DNA from: Thermosynechococcus sichuanensis E542
GTDB lineage: Bacteria > Cyanobacteriota > Cyanobacteriia > Thermosynechococcales > Thermosynechococcaceae
Assembly: GCF_003555505.1 (NCBI RefSeq)
Contig: NZ_CP032152.1
Coordinates: 1,783,001-1,847,000 of the forward strand
Direction: 5' to 3'
Length of the DNA: 64,000 bases
The notes beneath the pieces were generated by a model. It was not told where the DNA came from. It made no database searches and saw only the letters and a list, made by a program, of their open reading frames with translations. Positions 18,986 to 28,773 of the stretch are shown one piece after another; position 1 is the first letter of the stretch, and each line of letters begins with the position of its first letter. A program made the position numbers and the translations under genes.

Positions 18986-19927
18986 ATGACAAGTCATGGT
19001 CTTTATCTCCTTGAGCAGCTTAATTCGGGCTGTGGTTACTTTATCCAAGCCGATCGTTGCTTATTGGCAAAACGCACTCGTTACCAAGACCTTGCTCTAT
19101 ATGAGTCTGCCCATTTTGGCAAGTTTCTCTGCCTAGATAACCTATTTATGACCTCAGAGGCAGATGAATTTTTTTACCATGAAAATCTTATTCATCCAGC
19201 AGCAATGACTCATCCAGCTCCTCGGTCAGCCCTCATCATTGGGGGGGGAGATGGTGGCGCTGCTGAGGAAGTACTTAAACACCCCACTATCGAACACGCT
19301 GTATTGGCTGAGTTGGATGCAGAAGTGGTTGATGTCTGTCGTGAACAATTGGGAACTATCCATCGCGGTGTTTTTGAGGATCCTCGCCTACAACTGATGA
19401 TTGGGGACGGGCGCACTTATCTTGAAAATGTGACTACTACCTTTGATCTCATCATTTTGGATTTAACCGATCCCCAAGGTCCTTCTTTGGGACTTTATAC
19501 TCAAGAGTTTTACCATCTCTGTAAGACTCGCCTATCGGGGGCAGGATTGCTAGCGCTTCATGTGGAATCTCCCATTTCACGCCCTAAGACTTATGCCCGT
19601 ATTATCACCACGCTCCGTCAAGTCTTTCCAATTGTGCGCCCCTATTTAGTTTATATTCCCCTCTACGGAACTTGGTGGGGAATGGCAACGGCCTCAGAAA
19701 GTAGTGATCCCTGCGCCTTAACCCCTTCAGAAGTAGAGCACCAAATTGCCACAAGGGGAATTGAACACTTGCGCTTTTACAATGGGGACACCCACCGCAG
19801 TGTATTTGCCCTGCCCAATTTTATTCGTGAGTTGCTGAGGCAACCCGTGTCTCCTCTGACTGATGGGAATGTTGATCTGGACGAAGCGCCACTGCCCTAT
19901 CGTTTGAAGGTGGTGTCTGAAGCATAA
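18986..19927 (+). CDS. speE: Spermidine synthase (polyamine aminopropyltransferase)
   Basis: Transfers aminopropyl from decarboxylated S-adenosylmethionine to putrescine or a related amine. The 313-aa product has an N-terminal beta domain and a Rossmann methyltransferase-like domain with the nucleotide motif GGGDGG near residue 90, ALIIGGGDG and ILDLTDP near 160. Start ATG 18986 is chosen; TTG 18977 would add three residues. The acceptor could be an amine other than putrescine, since thermophiles make unusual polyamines; sequence alone does not decide. Confidence 0.9.
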   Translation: MTSHGLYLLEQLNSGCGYFIQADRCLLAKRTRYQDLALYESAHFGKFLCLDNLFMTSEADEFFYHENLIHPAAMTHPAPRSALIIGGGDGGAAEEVLKHPTIEHAVLAELDAEVVDVCREQLGTIHRGVFEDPRLQLMIGDGRTYLENVTTTFDLIILDLTDPQGPSLGLYTQEFYHLCKTRLSGAGLLALHVESPISRPKTYARIITTLRQVFPIVRPYLVYIPLYGTWWGMATASESSDPCALTPSEVEHQIATRGIEHLRFYNGDTHRSVFALPNFIRELLRQPVSPLTDGNVDLDEAPLPYRLKVVSEA

Positions 19928-20004
19928 ACTCTATCAACTGTGTTGGTAGCATTCTCCAGCACCTTGCAGAATGTGTGGTGCATTCTGAATCTGTAACACC
20001 CATG

Positions 20005-20066
20005 CCCTAGAGACAGCGCGGATCCTTCAGGCTGGCTTTTTGGGGCGATCGCGGAAACTAAAAGGC
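20005..20066 (+). repeat. Right copy of the 62-bp direct repeat flanking speD-speE
   Basis: Counterpart of 18221-18282 (six mismatches by hand). It includes the stop codon (20058-20060, minus strand) of the arsenite-transporter remnant, just as the left copy includes the stop of the PilW-like gene. Confidence 0.85.
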
Positions 20067-20611
20067 GGTGTGCTGGCAAATCCTAACAAGCATAAGCATG
20101 ACCGGCACCTCGATGAGCACACCCACAACCGTTGCTAAGGCGGCACCCGAATTGAGGCCAAAGAGGGTAATTGCTGTGGCGATCGCCACCTCAAAGTGAT
20201 TACTGGCACCAATCATTGCCGCTGGTGCTGCATCTTCATAGTCCAATCGCAGTTGCCGTGCCGCCAAATAGCCCAGCCAAAAGATGACATTGGTTTGTAC
20301 AAATAGGGGAATCGCAATCAGTAGGATATGAAAGGGAGACTCAATAATCAGGTCAGTAACACGGGTTTAGGGGTGCGGAACGCCCGATCAATCTGGGTGA
20401 AGTCGATTTTGACCATGATCGGGTACATCATAAAAAATAAACAGAGGGCGATCGGGATGGATACTTGGTGAAAACTCAACCGATCCAACGTTGTGGCAAC
20501 CTCTGGAAACAGTCGCCCCATCAAGATACCTGCCATAATGCAGAGAATCACCCACAACGTCAGGTAACGTTGAAATAGACTCAGGCGTACACAGGATTTA
20601 TCTGACATCAA
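20058..20611 (-). pseudogene. ACR3-type arsenite efflux transporter, internally deleted remnant
   Basis: Two pieces of one gene remain. The N-terminal piece (20611 down to 20348, 87 codons) has LSLFQRYLTLWV and the conserved IPIALCLFFMMYPIM and RTPKPVLLT segments of ACR3 antiporters. The C-terminal piece (about 20350 down to 20058, another frame) has [34 protein letters not shown] and [15 protein letters not shown], the family's last membrane helices. The middle, roughly 180 residues by comparison with a full ACR3 of about 350-390, is missing, and the join at about 20350 shifts the frame to TGA. It cannot make a working transporter. No arsR or arsC partner is adjacent. Confidence 0.88.
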
Positions 20612-20862
20612 AACTCCGCCCAGATAGAATTGCTACAACTCTTTTCACAGAAATGGAACACCCCCAAAACTGTGAAAGCCACTGAAGAATGAACGCATCC
20701 CCTCTATGTATCCCATATTTTAGAAATGTGAGTAAACCCTAACACCAATTGCCCCAAAGGCTTCCTAGGCAGTCATTCTTGACAGGGGAAGACAGGCGCG
20801 ATCGCAAGCAGGAGTGTAGGATAGGGAAGGCGTCATTCAAACTATTTGGCTGCGTTGTCCCT

Positions 20863-23800
20863 ATGCCTCGTCGTACCGATATTTCAAAGATTCTCATTAT
20901 TGGTTCGGGTCCCATTGTCATTGGTCAGGCCTGTGAATTTGACTATTCGGGAACCCAAGCCTGTAAGGCCTTGCGCGAGGAAGGGTACGAGGTGATCCTG
21001 ATTAACTCCAACCCCGCCACAATCATGACGGATCCCGAGACCGCCGATCGCACCTACATTGAACCCCTCACCCCGGAAATGGTGGAAAAGGTAATTGCCG
21101 CCGAACACCCCGATGCCCTACTGCCGACAATGGGGGGACAAACTGCCCTGAACTTAGCGGTGGCACTGTCAAAATCAGGGATTCTCGATCGCTATGGGGT
21201 GGAGCTGATTGGGGCTAAGTTGCCAGCCATTGAAATGGCCGAGGATCGCAAACTCTTTAAGGAGGCAATGCAGCGCATTGGTGTGGGGGTCTGCCCCTCT
21301 GGCTTGGCCAATACCCTTGAAGAGGCACGGGCGATCGCCCAAGAGATTGGGGTTTATCCCCTGATTATTCGCCCCGCCTTTACCCTAGGGGGCACCGGTG
21401 GCGGCATTGCCTACAACCAAGAGGAATTTGAAGAGATTGCCGCTGCGGGTCTCGATGCCAGTCCTGTCTCGCAAATTCTCATTGAGCAGTCCCTGATTGG
21501 CTGGAAAGAATACGAGCTGGAAGTGATGCGGGACATGGCCGATAACGTGGTCATCATCTGCTCCATTGAGAACCTTGATCCCATGGGCATCCACACCGGG
21601 GACTCGATCACCGTTGCCCCCGCTCAAACCCTGACAGACAAAGAATACCAGCGACTGCGGGATGCTGCTATCAAAATCATTCGGGAAATTGGTGTGGAAA
21701 CCGGCGGCTCGAACATTCAGTTTGCCGTGAACCCGGCAACGGGGGAAGTGATTGTCATTGAAATGAATCCCCGCGTCTCCCGCTCCTCAGCACTTGCTTC
21801 TAAGGCCACGGGCTTCCCCATTGCCAAAATGGCGGCAAAATTGGCCGTGGGCTACACGCTACCGGAAATCCCCAATGACATTACCAAGAAAACACCCGCC
21901 AGCTTTGAACCCACCATTGACTATGTGGTCACCAAAATTCCCCGCTTTGCCTTTGAGAAGTTTCCCGGCTCGCAGCCGGTGCTGACCACGCAAATGAAGT
22001 CCGTGGGGGAAGCCATGGCCATTGGCCGCACCTTCCAAGAGTCCCTGCAAAAGGCCCTGCGATCGCTGGAGACAGGACGCGCCGGCTGGGGGTGCGATCG
22101 CCCCGAAAAACTGCCGAGCCTTGAGCAACTGCGGGGAAAACTGCGCACACCCAATCCCGATCGCATCTTTGCCATTCGCCACGCCTTCCTTTTGGGGATG
22201 ACCGTTGAGGAGGTTTACGAACTGACGGCCATTGATCCGTGGTTTTTGCGCCAGATGCAGGGACTCCTAGAAACGGAAAAATTCCTCAAGCGCAGCAAAC
22301 TGGAGCACCTCACGGCTGATGATCTCTGGCGGGTGAAACAACAGGGCTTCAGCGACGCCCAGATTGCCTATGCGACTAAAACCACCGATGATCAGGTGCG
22401 TGCCTATCGTCAATCCCTCGGTGTGGTTCCGGTCTATAAAACGGTGGATACCTGTGCCGCCGAGTTTGAGGCCTACACGCCGTACTATTACTCCACCTAC
22501 GAACGGCCAGTGGAGCAGATTAACCCCGATACTGGCGATGTCGAATTGTTGCCACCCCAATCAGAAGTGCTGCCCCCCCGCAAGCCTCGGGTCATGATTC
22601 TCGGATCAGGTCCCAACCGCATTGGCCAAGGGATTGAATTTGATTACTGCTGCTGCCATGCTTCCTATGCTTTGCGGGCTGACGACTATGAAACCATCAT
22701 GGTCAACTCTAACCCTGAAACGGTTTCCACTGACTACGACACCAGCGATCGCCTCTACTTTGAACCCCTGACCAAGGAGGATGTCCTTAACATTATTGAA
22801 GTAGAGCGCCCCGTCGGCATCATTATTCAATTTGGTGGTCAAACGCCCCTGAAACTCGCCTTACCCCTTCAGCAGTACCTCGAACGCCATGGCGATCGCC
22901 TAGGAACAAAAATTTGGGGCACGTCTCCGGACTCCATTGATATTGCCGAAGACCGCGAACGCTTCGAGAAAATTTTGCGGGAGTTAAACATTCCTCAACC
23001 CCCCAATGGCACGGCTCGCAGTTATGCCGAAGCCCTGAGTATTGCCCAGCGCATTAGCTACCCCGTGGTGGTGCGCCCCAGTTATGTGCTCGGCGGTCGC
23101 GCCATGGAAATTGTCTATTCCGATGCCGAACTGGAACGCTATATGAACGAAGCAGTTCAAGTGGAGCCAGAGCGTCCCATTCTCATTGATAAATATCTAG
23201 AAAATGCGATTGAAGTGGATGTGGATGCCATTGCCGATGCCACCGGTACCGTGGTGATTGGCGGGATTATGGAACACATCGAACAAGCGGGAATTCACTC
23301 CGGGGATTCTGCCTGTAGCTTGCCCACCCAATCCCTCTCTCCCACTGTGTTAGAGACCATCCGCACATGGAGCATTGCCTTGGCCAAGGCGCTAAAAGTG
23401 GTGGGACTGATGAACCTACAACTAGCGGTACAAGGGGAGCAGGTCTATATTTTGGAAGCCAACCCGCGGGCCTCCCGTACCGTGCCCTTTGTCTCCAAGG
23501 CGATCGGCATTCCCCTTGCTAAAATTGCTGCCCGCCTGATGTCCGGCAAAACCCTTGCAGAACTCAATTTCCTGAGCGAAAAAATTCCCAACCATGTCGC
23601 CGTCAAGGAAGCTGTCTTGCCCTTTGAAAAATTTGCCGGTACCGATACGGTGCTGGGGCCAGAAATGCGCTCCACGGGTGAGGCGATGGGGATTGACATG
23701 ACCTTTGGTGCTGCCTATGCCAAGTCTCAACTGGCGGCCAATCAAAGGCTACCTTTGAAGGGAACAGTTTTTGTGTCGATGAGCGATCGCGATAAAGCCG

Positions 23801-24165
23801 CCATTGTGCCCGTGGTACAGGAGTTGCAGTCCCTTGGCTTTCGGATTATCGCCACGGAAGGCACACGGAATGCCTTACTTGAGGCGGGTCTGAGCAATAT
23901 TGAACTCATCCTCAAGCTCCATGAAGGGCGTCCCCATGTCCTCGATGCCATTAAAAATGAGCAGATTCACCTGATTCTGAATACCCCCTCAGGTCAGGAA
24001 GCCCGTACCGATGCCCAATTGATTCGTCGCACTGCCCTTGCCTACAAGATTCCGATTGTGACGACGATCGCTGGTGCTAAGGCGACGGCTGCCGCCATTA
24101 AAACCCTGCAAACCTCAACCCTCGGGGTACGGGCACTTCAGGACTACCATCAGGCAGAATGCTAA
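20863..24165 (+). CDS. carB: Carbamoyl-phosphate synthase large subunit
   Basis: Makes carbamoyl phosphate from bicarbonate, ammonia (from CarA-bound glutamine) and two ATP for arginine and pyrimidine synthesis. The 1100-aa protein has two homologous ATP-grasp halves (about 1-400 and 560-940), each starting with an ILGSGP/IIGSGP nucleotide strand. The C-terminal MGS allosteric domain (from about 960) starts after [13 protein letters not shown]. The start is ATG 20863 ([17 protein letters not shown]); upstream codons lack family similarity. carA is not adjacent. A RemA-like gene overlaps its 3' end by 7 bases. Confidence 0.97.
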   Translation: MPRRTDISKILIIGSGPIVIGQACEFDYSGTQACKALREEGYEVILINSNPATIMTDPETADRTYIEPLTPEMVEKVIAAEHPDALLPTMGGQTALNLAVALSKSGILDRYGVELIGAKLPAIEMAEDRKLFKEAMQRIGVGVCPSGLANTLEEARAIAQEIGVYPLIIRPAFTLGGTGGGIAYNQEEFEEIAAAGLDASPVSQILIEQSLIGWKEYELEVMRDMADNVVIICSIENLDPMGIHTGDSITVAPAQTLTDKEYQRLRDAAIKIIREIGVETGGSNIQFAVNPATGEVIVIEMNPRVSRSSALASKATGFPIAKMAAKLAVGYTLPEIPNDITKKTPASFEPTIDYVVTKIPRFAFEKFPGSQPVLTTQMKSVGEAMAIGRTFQESLQKALRSLETGRAGWGCDRPEKLPSLEQLRGKLRTPNPDRIFAIRHAFLLGMTVEEVYELTAIDPWFLRQMQGLLETEKFLKRSKLEHLTADDLWRVKQQGFSDAQIAYATKTTDDQVRAYRQSLGVVPVYKTVDTCAAEFEAYTPYYYSTYERPVEQINPDTGDVELLPPQSEVLPPRKPRVMILGSGPNRIGQGIEFDYCCCHASYALRADDYETIMVNSNPETVSTDYDTSDRLYFEPLTKEDVLNIIEVERPVGIIIQFGGQTPLKLALPLQQYLERHGDRLGTKIWGTSPDSIDIAEDRERFEKILRELNIPQPPNGTARSYAEALSIAQRISYPVVVRPSYVLGGRAMEIVYSDAELERYMNEAVQVEPERPILIDKYLENAIEVDVDAIADATGTVVIGGIMEHIEQAGIHSGDSACSLPTQSLSPTVLETIRTWSIALAKALKVVGLMNLQLAVQGEQVYILEANPRASRTVPFVSKAIGIPLAKIAARLMSGKTLAELNFLSEKIPNHVAVKEAVLPFEKFAGTDTVLGPEMRSTGEAMGIDMTFGAAYAKSQLAANQRLPLKGTVFVSMSDRDKAAIVPVVQELQSLGFRIIATEGTRNALLEAGLSNIELILKLHEGRPHVLDAIKNEQIHLILNTPSGQEARTDAQLIRRTALAYKIPIVTTIAGAKATAAAIKTLQTSTLGVRALQDYHQAEC

Positions 24166-24392
24166 ACATTGGTTTTGGCAACTATGTCTCGCCGCAGCGA
24201 CTGCTGGCGATCGTCAGCCCTGATTCTGCGCCAATCAAACGTCTGATTCTGGAAGCACGGGAGCACCATCACCTCATTGATGCTACCCATGGGCGGCGGA
24301 CTCGTGCTGTACTGGTGTTGGATGGGGAGATTGTCGTCCTCTCAGCCTTACATCCTGAAACATTAGTGGCACGGCTGAATCCACCTGCCTAA
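24159..24392 (+). CDS. RemA/DUF370-family DNA-binding regulator
   Basis: Predicted 77-aa protein very close to the RemA (DUF370) consensus: [27 protein letters not shown], then [13 protein letters not shown] and [11 protein letters not shown]. In Bacillus RemA is a ring-shaped DNA-binding activator of biofilm matrix genes; the cyanobacterial role is not known to me. The ATG overlaps the carB stop region by 7 bases, so it is probably translated from the carB transcript. Confidence 0.88.
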   Translation: MLNIGFGNYVSPQRLLAIVSPDSAPIKRLILEAREHHHLIDATHGRRTRAVLVLDGEIVVLSALHPETLVARLNPPA

Positions 24393-24407
24393 CGACCATG
24401 GGAAACA

Positions 24408-24611
24408 ATGAAGATTCTGGTTGTTGAAGATGATAAAACAATTGCGAATCTAATTGCTGAGGCGTTGACGCAGCAACGGTACACCGTTGAAGTTGTGCAC
24501 GATGGGGTCTCTGGTCTTGAGTATTTAGAAGCCCGTGTCTTCGACTTACTGATTTTGGATTTAGGCTTACCGCAGATGGATGGCATCACCCTTTGTCAAA
24601 ATAAATGCTAG
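24408..24611 (+). pseudogene. Truncated OmpR-type response regulator, receiver fragment
   Basis: The first 63 or so residues match a receiver domain well: MKILVVEDDKTIANLI (acidic pair), VVHDGVSGLEYL and LLILDLGLPQMDGITLCQ with the phosphoacceptor aspartate. After LCQ the frame runs NKC and stops, so beta-4, beta-5 with the conserved lysine, and any output domain are absent. No continuation was found downstream in other frames before the convergent gene at 24681. It starts 15 bases after the RemA-like gene. Likely a decayed gene; a functional mini-receiver seems improbable because half the fold is missing. Confidence 0.85.
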
Positions 24612-24680
24612 CCCAGACAAAGCGGAGAGTTAAAACCGCGGTCTAGCTATACCTTATTTGTGGTTTTTCCAAAACCAAAG

Positions 24681-25172
24681 TTAAAAGAGAATAGTGATTT
24701 GCAGGGAGTCGGTGTACAGGCCGGGGGCAACCCACTGCTGGGCAGGAATGCGACCGTAGATCGTCAGGGTATTGAGGACATTGTTGCCGGGAATAAAAGG
24801 CCCCCGTTGCTGTGTGCCCCCTGTGCCATCGCCCCAAATAATACTGCGGTTGGCATCGAGGTAAAGGTTATAGTTCAGGCGATCGCTCCCACTGCTCATT
24901 TGTCGCGGTGTAAAACTGTTGCTGCCTCCTTGGCTGAGTTGCACTGTAACAGGGCGATTATTAAAGCTACCAGCTCCCCCACCGACACAGACAAACTGAA
25001 CTTGACCAGTCGTATCTAGGGGAATGGGCGAAAAAGGATCATAGCTACCAAAGTTCAAGCCGGTCACCCCCTGAAACTGACAGCCCGTCCTCTGAGCCTG
25101 TGCGGCTGCCCAACACCCAAGGCAACTAAGGCCAGTGATAAATCCTATCGTCGCAAGTCGGGCAATGAACAT
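24681..25172 (-). CDS. Spore coat U domain (SCPU) pilin-like protein
   Basis: Predicted 163-aa secreted protein: signal peptide (about 1-27, ending AQAQ) and an SCPU domain with GLNFGSYDPFSP, RLNYNLYLDANRS, IYGRIPAQQ and the C-terminal donor-strand-like GLYTDSLQITILF. SCPU proteins are structural or tip subunits of archaic chaperone-usher pili. Its start overlaps the usher's 3' end by 28 bases. Terminal gene of the SCPU-chaperone-usher-SCPU operon. A hairpin (TGGTTTT-TCC-AAAACCA, 24661-24677) lies just beyond its stop and may end transcription. Confidence 0.88.
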   Translation of the reverse strand: MFIARLATIGFITGLSCLGCWAAAQAQRTGCQFQGVTGLNFGSYDPFSPIPLDTTGQVQFVCVGGGAGSFNNRPVTVQLSQGGSNSFTPRQMSSGSDRLNYNLYLDANRSIIWGDGTGGTQQRGPFIPGNNVLNTLTIYGRIPAQQWVAPGLYTDSLQITILF

Positions 25173-27568
25173 GAGACTTCCCCTACATCGGTAAAGAGAT
25201 CGTTACTGGGTGGCAGTGTCAGTTGAAACGTACAGCGCAGTTGCTCATAGGCCACCTCAGCAGTGTAGGTTCCTGCTTCTAGGGTATCAAAGTAAAACTC
25301 TCCCCTTGGTGAGAGGGGCGATACGATTTTTTCTTTATCCCGTTCTAGGGTCAGTTGTCCCAAATTGGGGATGATCCGCTCACTGCCCCGCAAAATCACC
25401 ACCCGACCGACATAGTTGCGACTGGGGCGGACATCAAAGCGGGCGATCGCTCCCCCACGAAAGGGCGGTGCAATCAGTAGCTCGGTGCGGCCAATGGCAA
25501 AATCAATGGGAATATCCTGATCCTCAATCCGCAGTGCATTGCCGTAGTAGGGCAGCAAGTCTGGAATCAAAATTTTACCGCGACGATTTGTGCGCCCAAT
25601 TTCCTGATTGCTTAAGTAGGTGCGCACGCCCGCCACATTGGGCACATCCACTAGGGCAAAACTTCCCTGCACGGGTCGGGTGGCAAAGACCTCACCGCCA
25701 ATTGTGACGAGTCCTCCTTCCACCACCACTTGTGCCTGTCCCGTATCCCCTGCCTGCGCGTAACTAATTTGGTAGCGACTCCAAGGGGCGTTGTACAAGA
25801 ACCTGCCACTGACAAAGGCCTGCTCATTGGCCTGAAGTACCTGTCCTTGGTAGCCATAGCCGACCCCCGCTGGGAGCGATCGCGAGACGTTGAGGAAAGG
25901 AACCCCTTGATTTCCCTGTTGCAGCCAGCCAGTATTAATTGTCACCGCATTGTTCAGGAAGTAGTTAAACGTGACACTGACTTGATCCACCGGTTGCTCA
26001 CTGCCAGAAAGGAAGCGGGAGCCTTGGAGGTATAGACTCAGATTGCGGCGGAGTTGTACTTGAGCGAGAATCGTTGCCTGTTGCCGCGCCACTTGATCGC
26101 GAGGATTGGTAAAGAAATACTGGCCACTAATTGTTACCCGCGACCCCAGACTCAGGGTGGCATTGGCAAAACCCTCCAACTGCGGGCGATCGTCCCCCAA
26201 AGCCAAGCCAGTATTGACATAGTTGTCACTGAGCAGGCGCACCCCACCGCCAAAGGCCAGCCGTCGTCCCGGATAGTTGTAGCTCACAGCAAGCCCACTG
26301 CCCAATTTTCCCTCCGTAGTGCTCACCGCCGCTGCCAAATCTAGCGTGCCAATGGGAATCGCCGTACTTAGGTTCAAGCCGGCATTCAAGAGATCACCGC
26401 TGCCTTCGAGGCGTGCCCCCAGTGTCAAGTTATTCAAAATACCCTGCCGATAGGCCGCCAAAAATTGCACCTGATCCCCGTAGCTGAAATTCTCCGTGCT
26501 AAAATTTTTCCGCTCGGCACCGGCAGCCACAATAAACTCCGATAGTCTAGGCCGCAATAACGTAAACGATTGGACAAAATTGCGGCTAAAGACCCGTTGA
26601 TTGCCGTCAGCATCCGTTACCACAATCCGCAAGCGATTAAAGCCCCCAGAGGCGGGTAAGTTCTTGAGAATAAAAGGCCCCGGTGGTAACGTCACCCGCC
26701 GAATGAGCAGATTATTCAAGTAAACCTCTGCGCTGCTGGGGGTGGTTACCTCACCCCGAAAGTCAAAGGCGGGTTGGCGAATCAGGTAAGGGCTAAGACC
26801 AAAGTTGCGTTCCCAAACAATGCCCCCCCAAAGGCCACCCCCGCCCAACAGGTCACTGCTGATAAACGCATCCCCCAAGGTCAAAGTGGTGAGATGGCGC
26901 CGATTATCCAATGTAAAGGCGGTAAGTCCCCGTTGCAGGTTGCCATCGGCAGTCAACCCCAGGGTTGAGGTGAGGGCATTGCCGCCAAAGCTAATCGCCA
27001 CTTCACTGGCAGCCGTCAACTGTTCAAAGTTATCCCAAAAAACGCTGTAGTTGAGGTAAGCACTCAAGGGTTGGCTGTAGCGAATCCCCGGTGGTTCATT
27101 ATTTGGGTTAAAGTCAATGACCGTTGGTGGCAGTTGGGCTGCTCCCACCTGTAACCGTAGCACTAAGTTGGCATCATCCCGCTGGAATGTAATCTGCGGT
27201 GCCAACGACTGCAAGGAGACATGCTCAAGGCCTTGGATGATTTCGCGGCGACCGCCAATCTCCCTCAAACCGGCATTCACTAGATCCTGCAAGGGGATGA
27301 GCACATCGTCGCCACGCACCAAAACAATCACATCCCCTTTGGTAACGCGATTCACCTCAAGGGTATAAATGGCAGAGACTTCTGCTTGGGCAGAGACCGG
27401 AGCAGCCATCAGGAGGCTACTAAGTGCAAACGCCGTTGGGAGTAGGAATTTCAGTCGTAAGGGAGGGGTTGGTGCCCACAGACTGTAATTTGACTTGGCG
27501 CACTTGGGCACAGTTGCTTTGCGGTAGGGGAATATTCCTAAAGGGGCGATCGCGCTCGGCCAAAACAT
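25145..27568 (-). CDS. Fimbrial outer-membrane usher protein
   Basis: Outer-membrane channel of a chaperone-usher pilus; it accepts chaperone-subunit complexes and assembles them. The 807-aa frame has an N-terminal domain after a signal peptide (hydrophobic FLLPTAFALSSLLMAAPVSAQA near 40-62), a long beta barrel with repeated aromatic strands, a plug/middle domain with PPGPFILKNLP, and C-terminal PapC-like domains. The start is uncertain. The ATG at 27568 lacks a ribosome-binding site and would overlap the chaperone gene by 149 bases; an in-frame GTG at 27511 is an alternative, and a still later start would place the signal peptide at the true N-terminus. Members of the archaic (SCPU-type) system are of this size. 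Confidence 0.9.
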   Translation of the reverse strand: MFWPSAIAPLGIFPYRKATVPKCAKSNYSLWAPTPPLRLKFLLPTAFALSSLLMAAPVSAQAEVSAIYTLEVNRVTKGDVIVLVRGDDVLIPLQDLVNAGLREIGGRREIIQGLEHVSLQSLAPQITFQRDDANLVLRLQVGAAQLPPTVIDFNPNNEPPGIRYSQPLSAYLNYSVFWDNFEQLTAASEVAISFGGNALTSTLGLTADGNLQRGLTAFTLDNRRHLTTLTLGDAFISSDLLGGGGLWGGIVWERNFGLSPYLIRQPAFDFRGEVTTPSSAEVYLNNLLIRRVTLPPGPFILKNLPASGGFNRLRIVVTDADGNQRVFSRNFVQSFTLLRPRLSEFIVAAGAERKNFSTENFSYGDQVQFLAAYRQGILNNLTLGARLEGSGDLLNAGLNLSTAIPIGTLDLAAAVSTTEGKLGSGLAVSYNYPGRRLAFGGGVRLLSDNYVNTGLALGDDRPQLEGFANATLSLGSRVTISGQYFFTNPRDQVARQQATILAQVQLRRNLSLYLQGSRFLSGSEQPVDQVSVTFNYFLNNAVTINTGWLQQGNQGVPFLNVSRSLPAGVGYGYQGQVLQANEQAFVSGRFLYNAPWSRYQISYAQAGDTGQAQVVVEGGLVTIGGEVFATRPVQGSFALVDVPNVAGVRTYLSNQEIGRTNRRGKILIPDLLPYYGNALRIEDQDIPIDFAIGRTELLIAPPFRGGAIARFDVRPSRNYVGRVVILRGSERIIPNLGQLTLERDKEKIVSPLSPRGEFYFDTLEAGTYTAEVAYEQLRCTFQLTLPPSNDLFTDVGEVSCSLPDLRR

Positions 27569-28190
27569 ACACAGAATCTAGTGTCCGCTCGAAAACAACC
27601 GTCCCCCGCTCATTCAGCCCTTGTACGGTGATGCCAAGGGTTTGAATGTGAACATTGCCACGATTGCGCACTACGAAACTTAATTTGCCCTTTTCAACGC
27701 GACCATTCACAATTTCGCCTTGTCGCTGGATATTGACGGGTTGGACAAAAACGGGCAGACTCAGAGTCTTGATAATGCGAATGGCTGCTCCCTGGGTTTC
27801 TGGCACATTAGCCGGCGGCAATTCTGTCACCAAGAGGCGATAGGTTTGCTCTTCGGTTGTGGCGGGTTGCCGTACCCCAACTCGTAAAGTCCGCTGTTCT
27901 CCCGGCGGTACCGACAGCAAGATGGGGAAAGCCACGACATTGCCATCGCTTTCCGTTAGCTCCTCTTGGCCATCGGCGGTTTGCTGCCAGCGGCGCACAC
28001 TAACCTCAAAGTTAATTGGCACCTGCCCTGTATTGGTCAGGGTCAGTAATGCCGTTCGCTGCCGCGGTGAGAGAAATACCTGCACCGCATTAAGATAAAA
28101 CTCCGAGGACTGCGCCCCCACCCTTGAAACCATGCCAAGGGCAATGGCCGTAGCCAGCAGAGCAAACCGCCACCCCAATCGAAAGCGCAC
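27420..28190 (-). CDS. Periplasmic pilus-assembly chaperone (PapD-like)
   Basis: Predicted 256-aa periplasmic chaperone that caps pilin subunits for the usher. Signal peptide about 1-26 (ending RVGAQ). The first immunoglobulin-like domain has the donor strand region QRTALLTLTNTGQVPINFEV, then RWQQ, FPILLSVPPGEQRTLRVG and YRLLVTELPP; the second domain runs from about 145 to 230. It starts one base after the upstream SCPU gene's stop and overlaps the usher frame, so the genes are tightly coupled. Confidence 0.9.
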   Translation of the reverse strand: MRFRLGWRFALLATAIALGMVSRVGAQSSEFYLNAVQVFLSPRQRTALLTLTNTGQVPINFEVSVRRWQQTADGQEELTESDGNVVAFPILLSVPPGEQRTLRVGVRQPATTEEQTYRLLVTELPPANVPETQGAAIRIIKTLSLPVFVQPVNIQRQGEIVNGRVEKGKLSFVVRNRGNVHIQTLGITVQGLNERGTVVFERTLDSVYVLAERDRPFRNIPLPQSNCAQVRQVKLQSVGTNPSLTTEIPTPNGVCT

Positions 28191-28191
28191 G

Positions 28192-28773
28192 CTAGAACGA
28201 GACAGTGACTTGAACGCTATCAGTATAAGCTCCGGGTTGTAGTTGGTCTAGAGTACCGGACGGTAAGGTATCTCCTGCGGGAATCCGACCGTAGATGGTG
28301 AAGGCTTTCGGAGATGCATTCGATGCCGTGTACTCGACATCATTACTGGTATCACAGCCCCAAACTTGACTTCTCGCAGAATCTTGGTATAACCCATAGG
28401 GAAGACGCGCAGTGTTATTGGCCATCTGGCGCAGGGGACTGGTACAAGAAGAACCTGTTGCAGGATTGGCTCCTTGCTCAAGCTTAATAGTCGCTTGGGT
28501 ACTGGGTAAACACTTGACAATTACTTGGCCTTGGGCATCTAGCGCTGTCGTTGCATGGGCACCCAATGGGTCATAGGTACCAAAGTTGATGTCTTGGGTA
28601 CTCGTAATTTTGCAGGCTGCGTTGACGTTTGCTTGAATTTGGATATTTGCTGTTTGGGGCGAAGTTTGGGCTTTAGCAGCCTGTGCCATTAACAGAGGCA
28701 GTACGCCCCCCGCAGCAGTAAGAAATACACCAAGAATCAATCGTTTGAGAATCAATGAGAAGGTCATAGCCAA
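28192..28773 (-). CDS. Spore coat U domain (SCPU) pilin-like protein, first gene of operon
   Basis: Predicted 193-aa secreted subunit. Signal peptide about 1-36 (ending AAKAQT). SCPU features: ACKITSTQDINFGTYDPLGA, LPYGLYQDSARS, FTIYGRIPAGD and C-terminal PGAYTDSVQVTVSF. Cysteines suggest disulfides. It is probably the major subunit, being first in the operon, with the 163-aa SCPU protein as a minor or tip subunit; this is inference. A third SCPU tail lies at 28971-29042. Confidence 0.9.
   Translation of the reverse strand: MAMTFSLILKRLILGVFLTAAGGVLPLLMAQAAKAQTSPQTANIQIQANVNAACKITSTQDINFGTYDPLGAHATTALDAQGQVIVKCLPSTQATIKLEQGANPATGSSCTSPLRQMANNTARLPYGLYQDSARSQVWGCDTSNDVEYTASNASPKAFTIYGRIPAGDTLPSGTLDQLQPGAYTDSVQVTVSF

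Noticed and set aside
24661-24677. Short hairpin considered as a strong terminator.
   Set aside because: Stem is AT-rich and no U-tract follows in the correct direction, so terminator function is only weakly supported.
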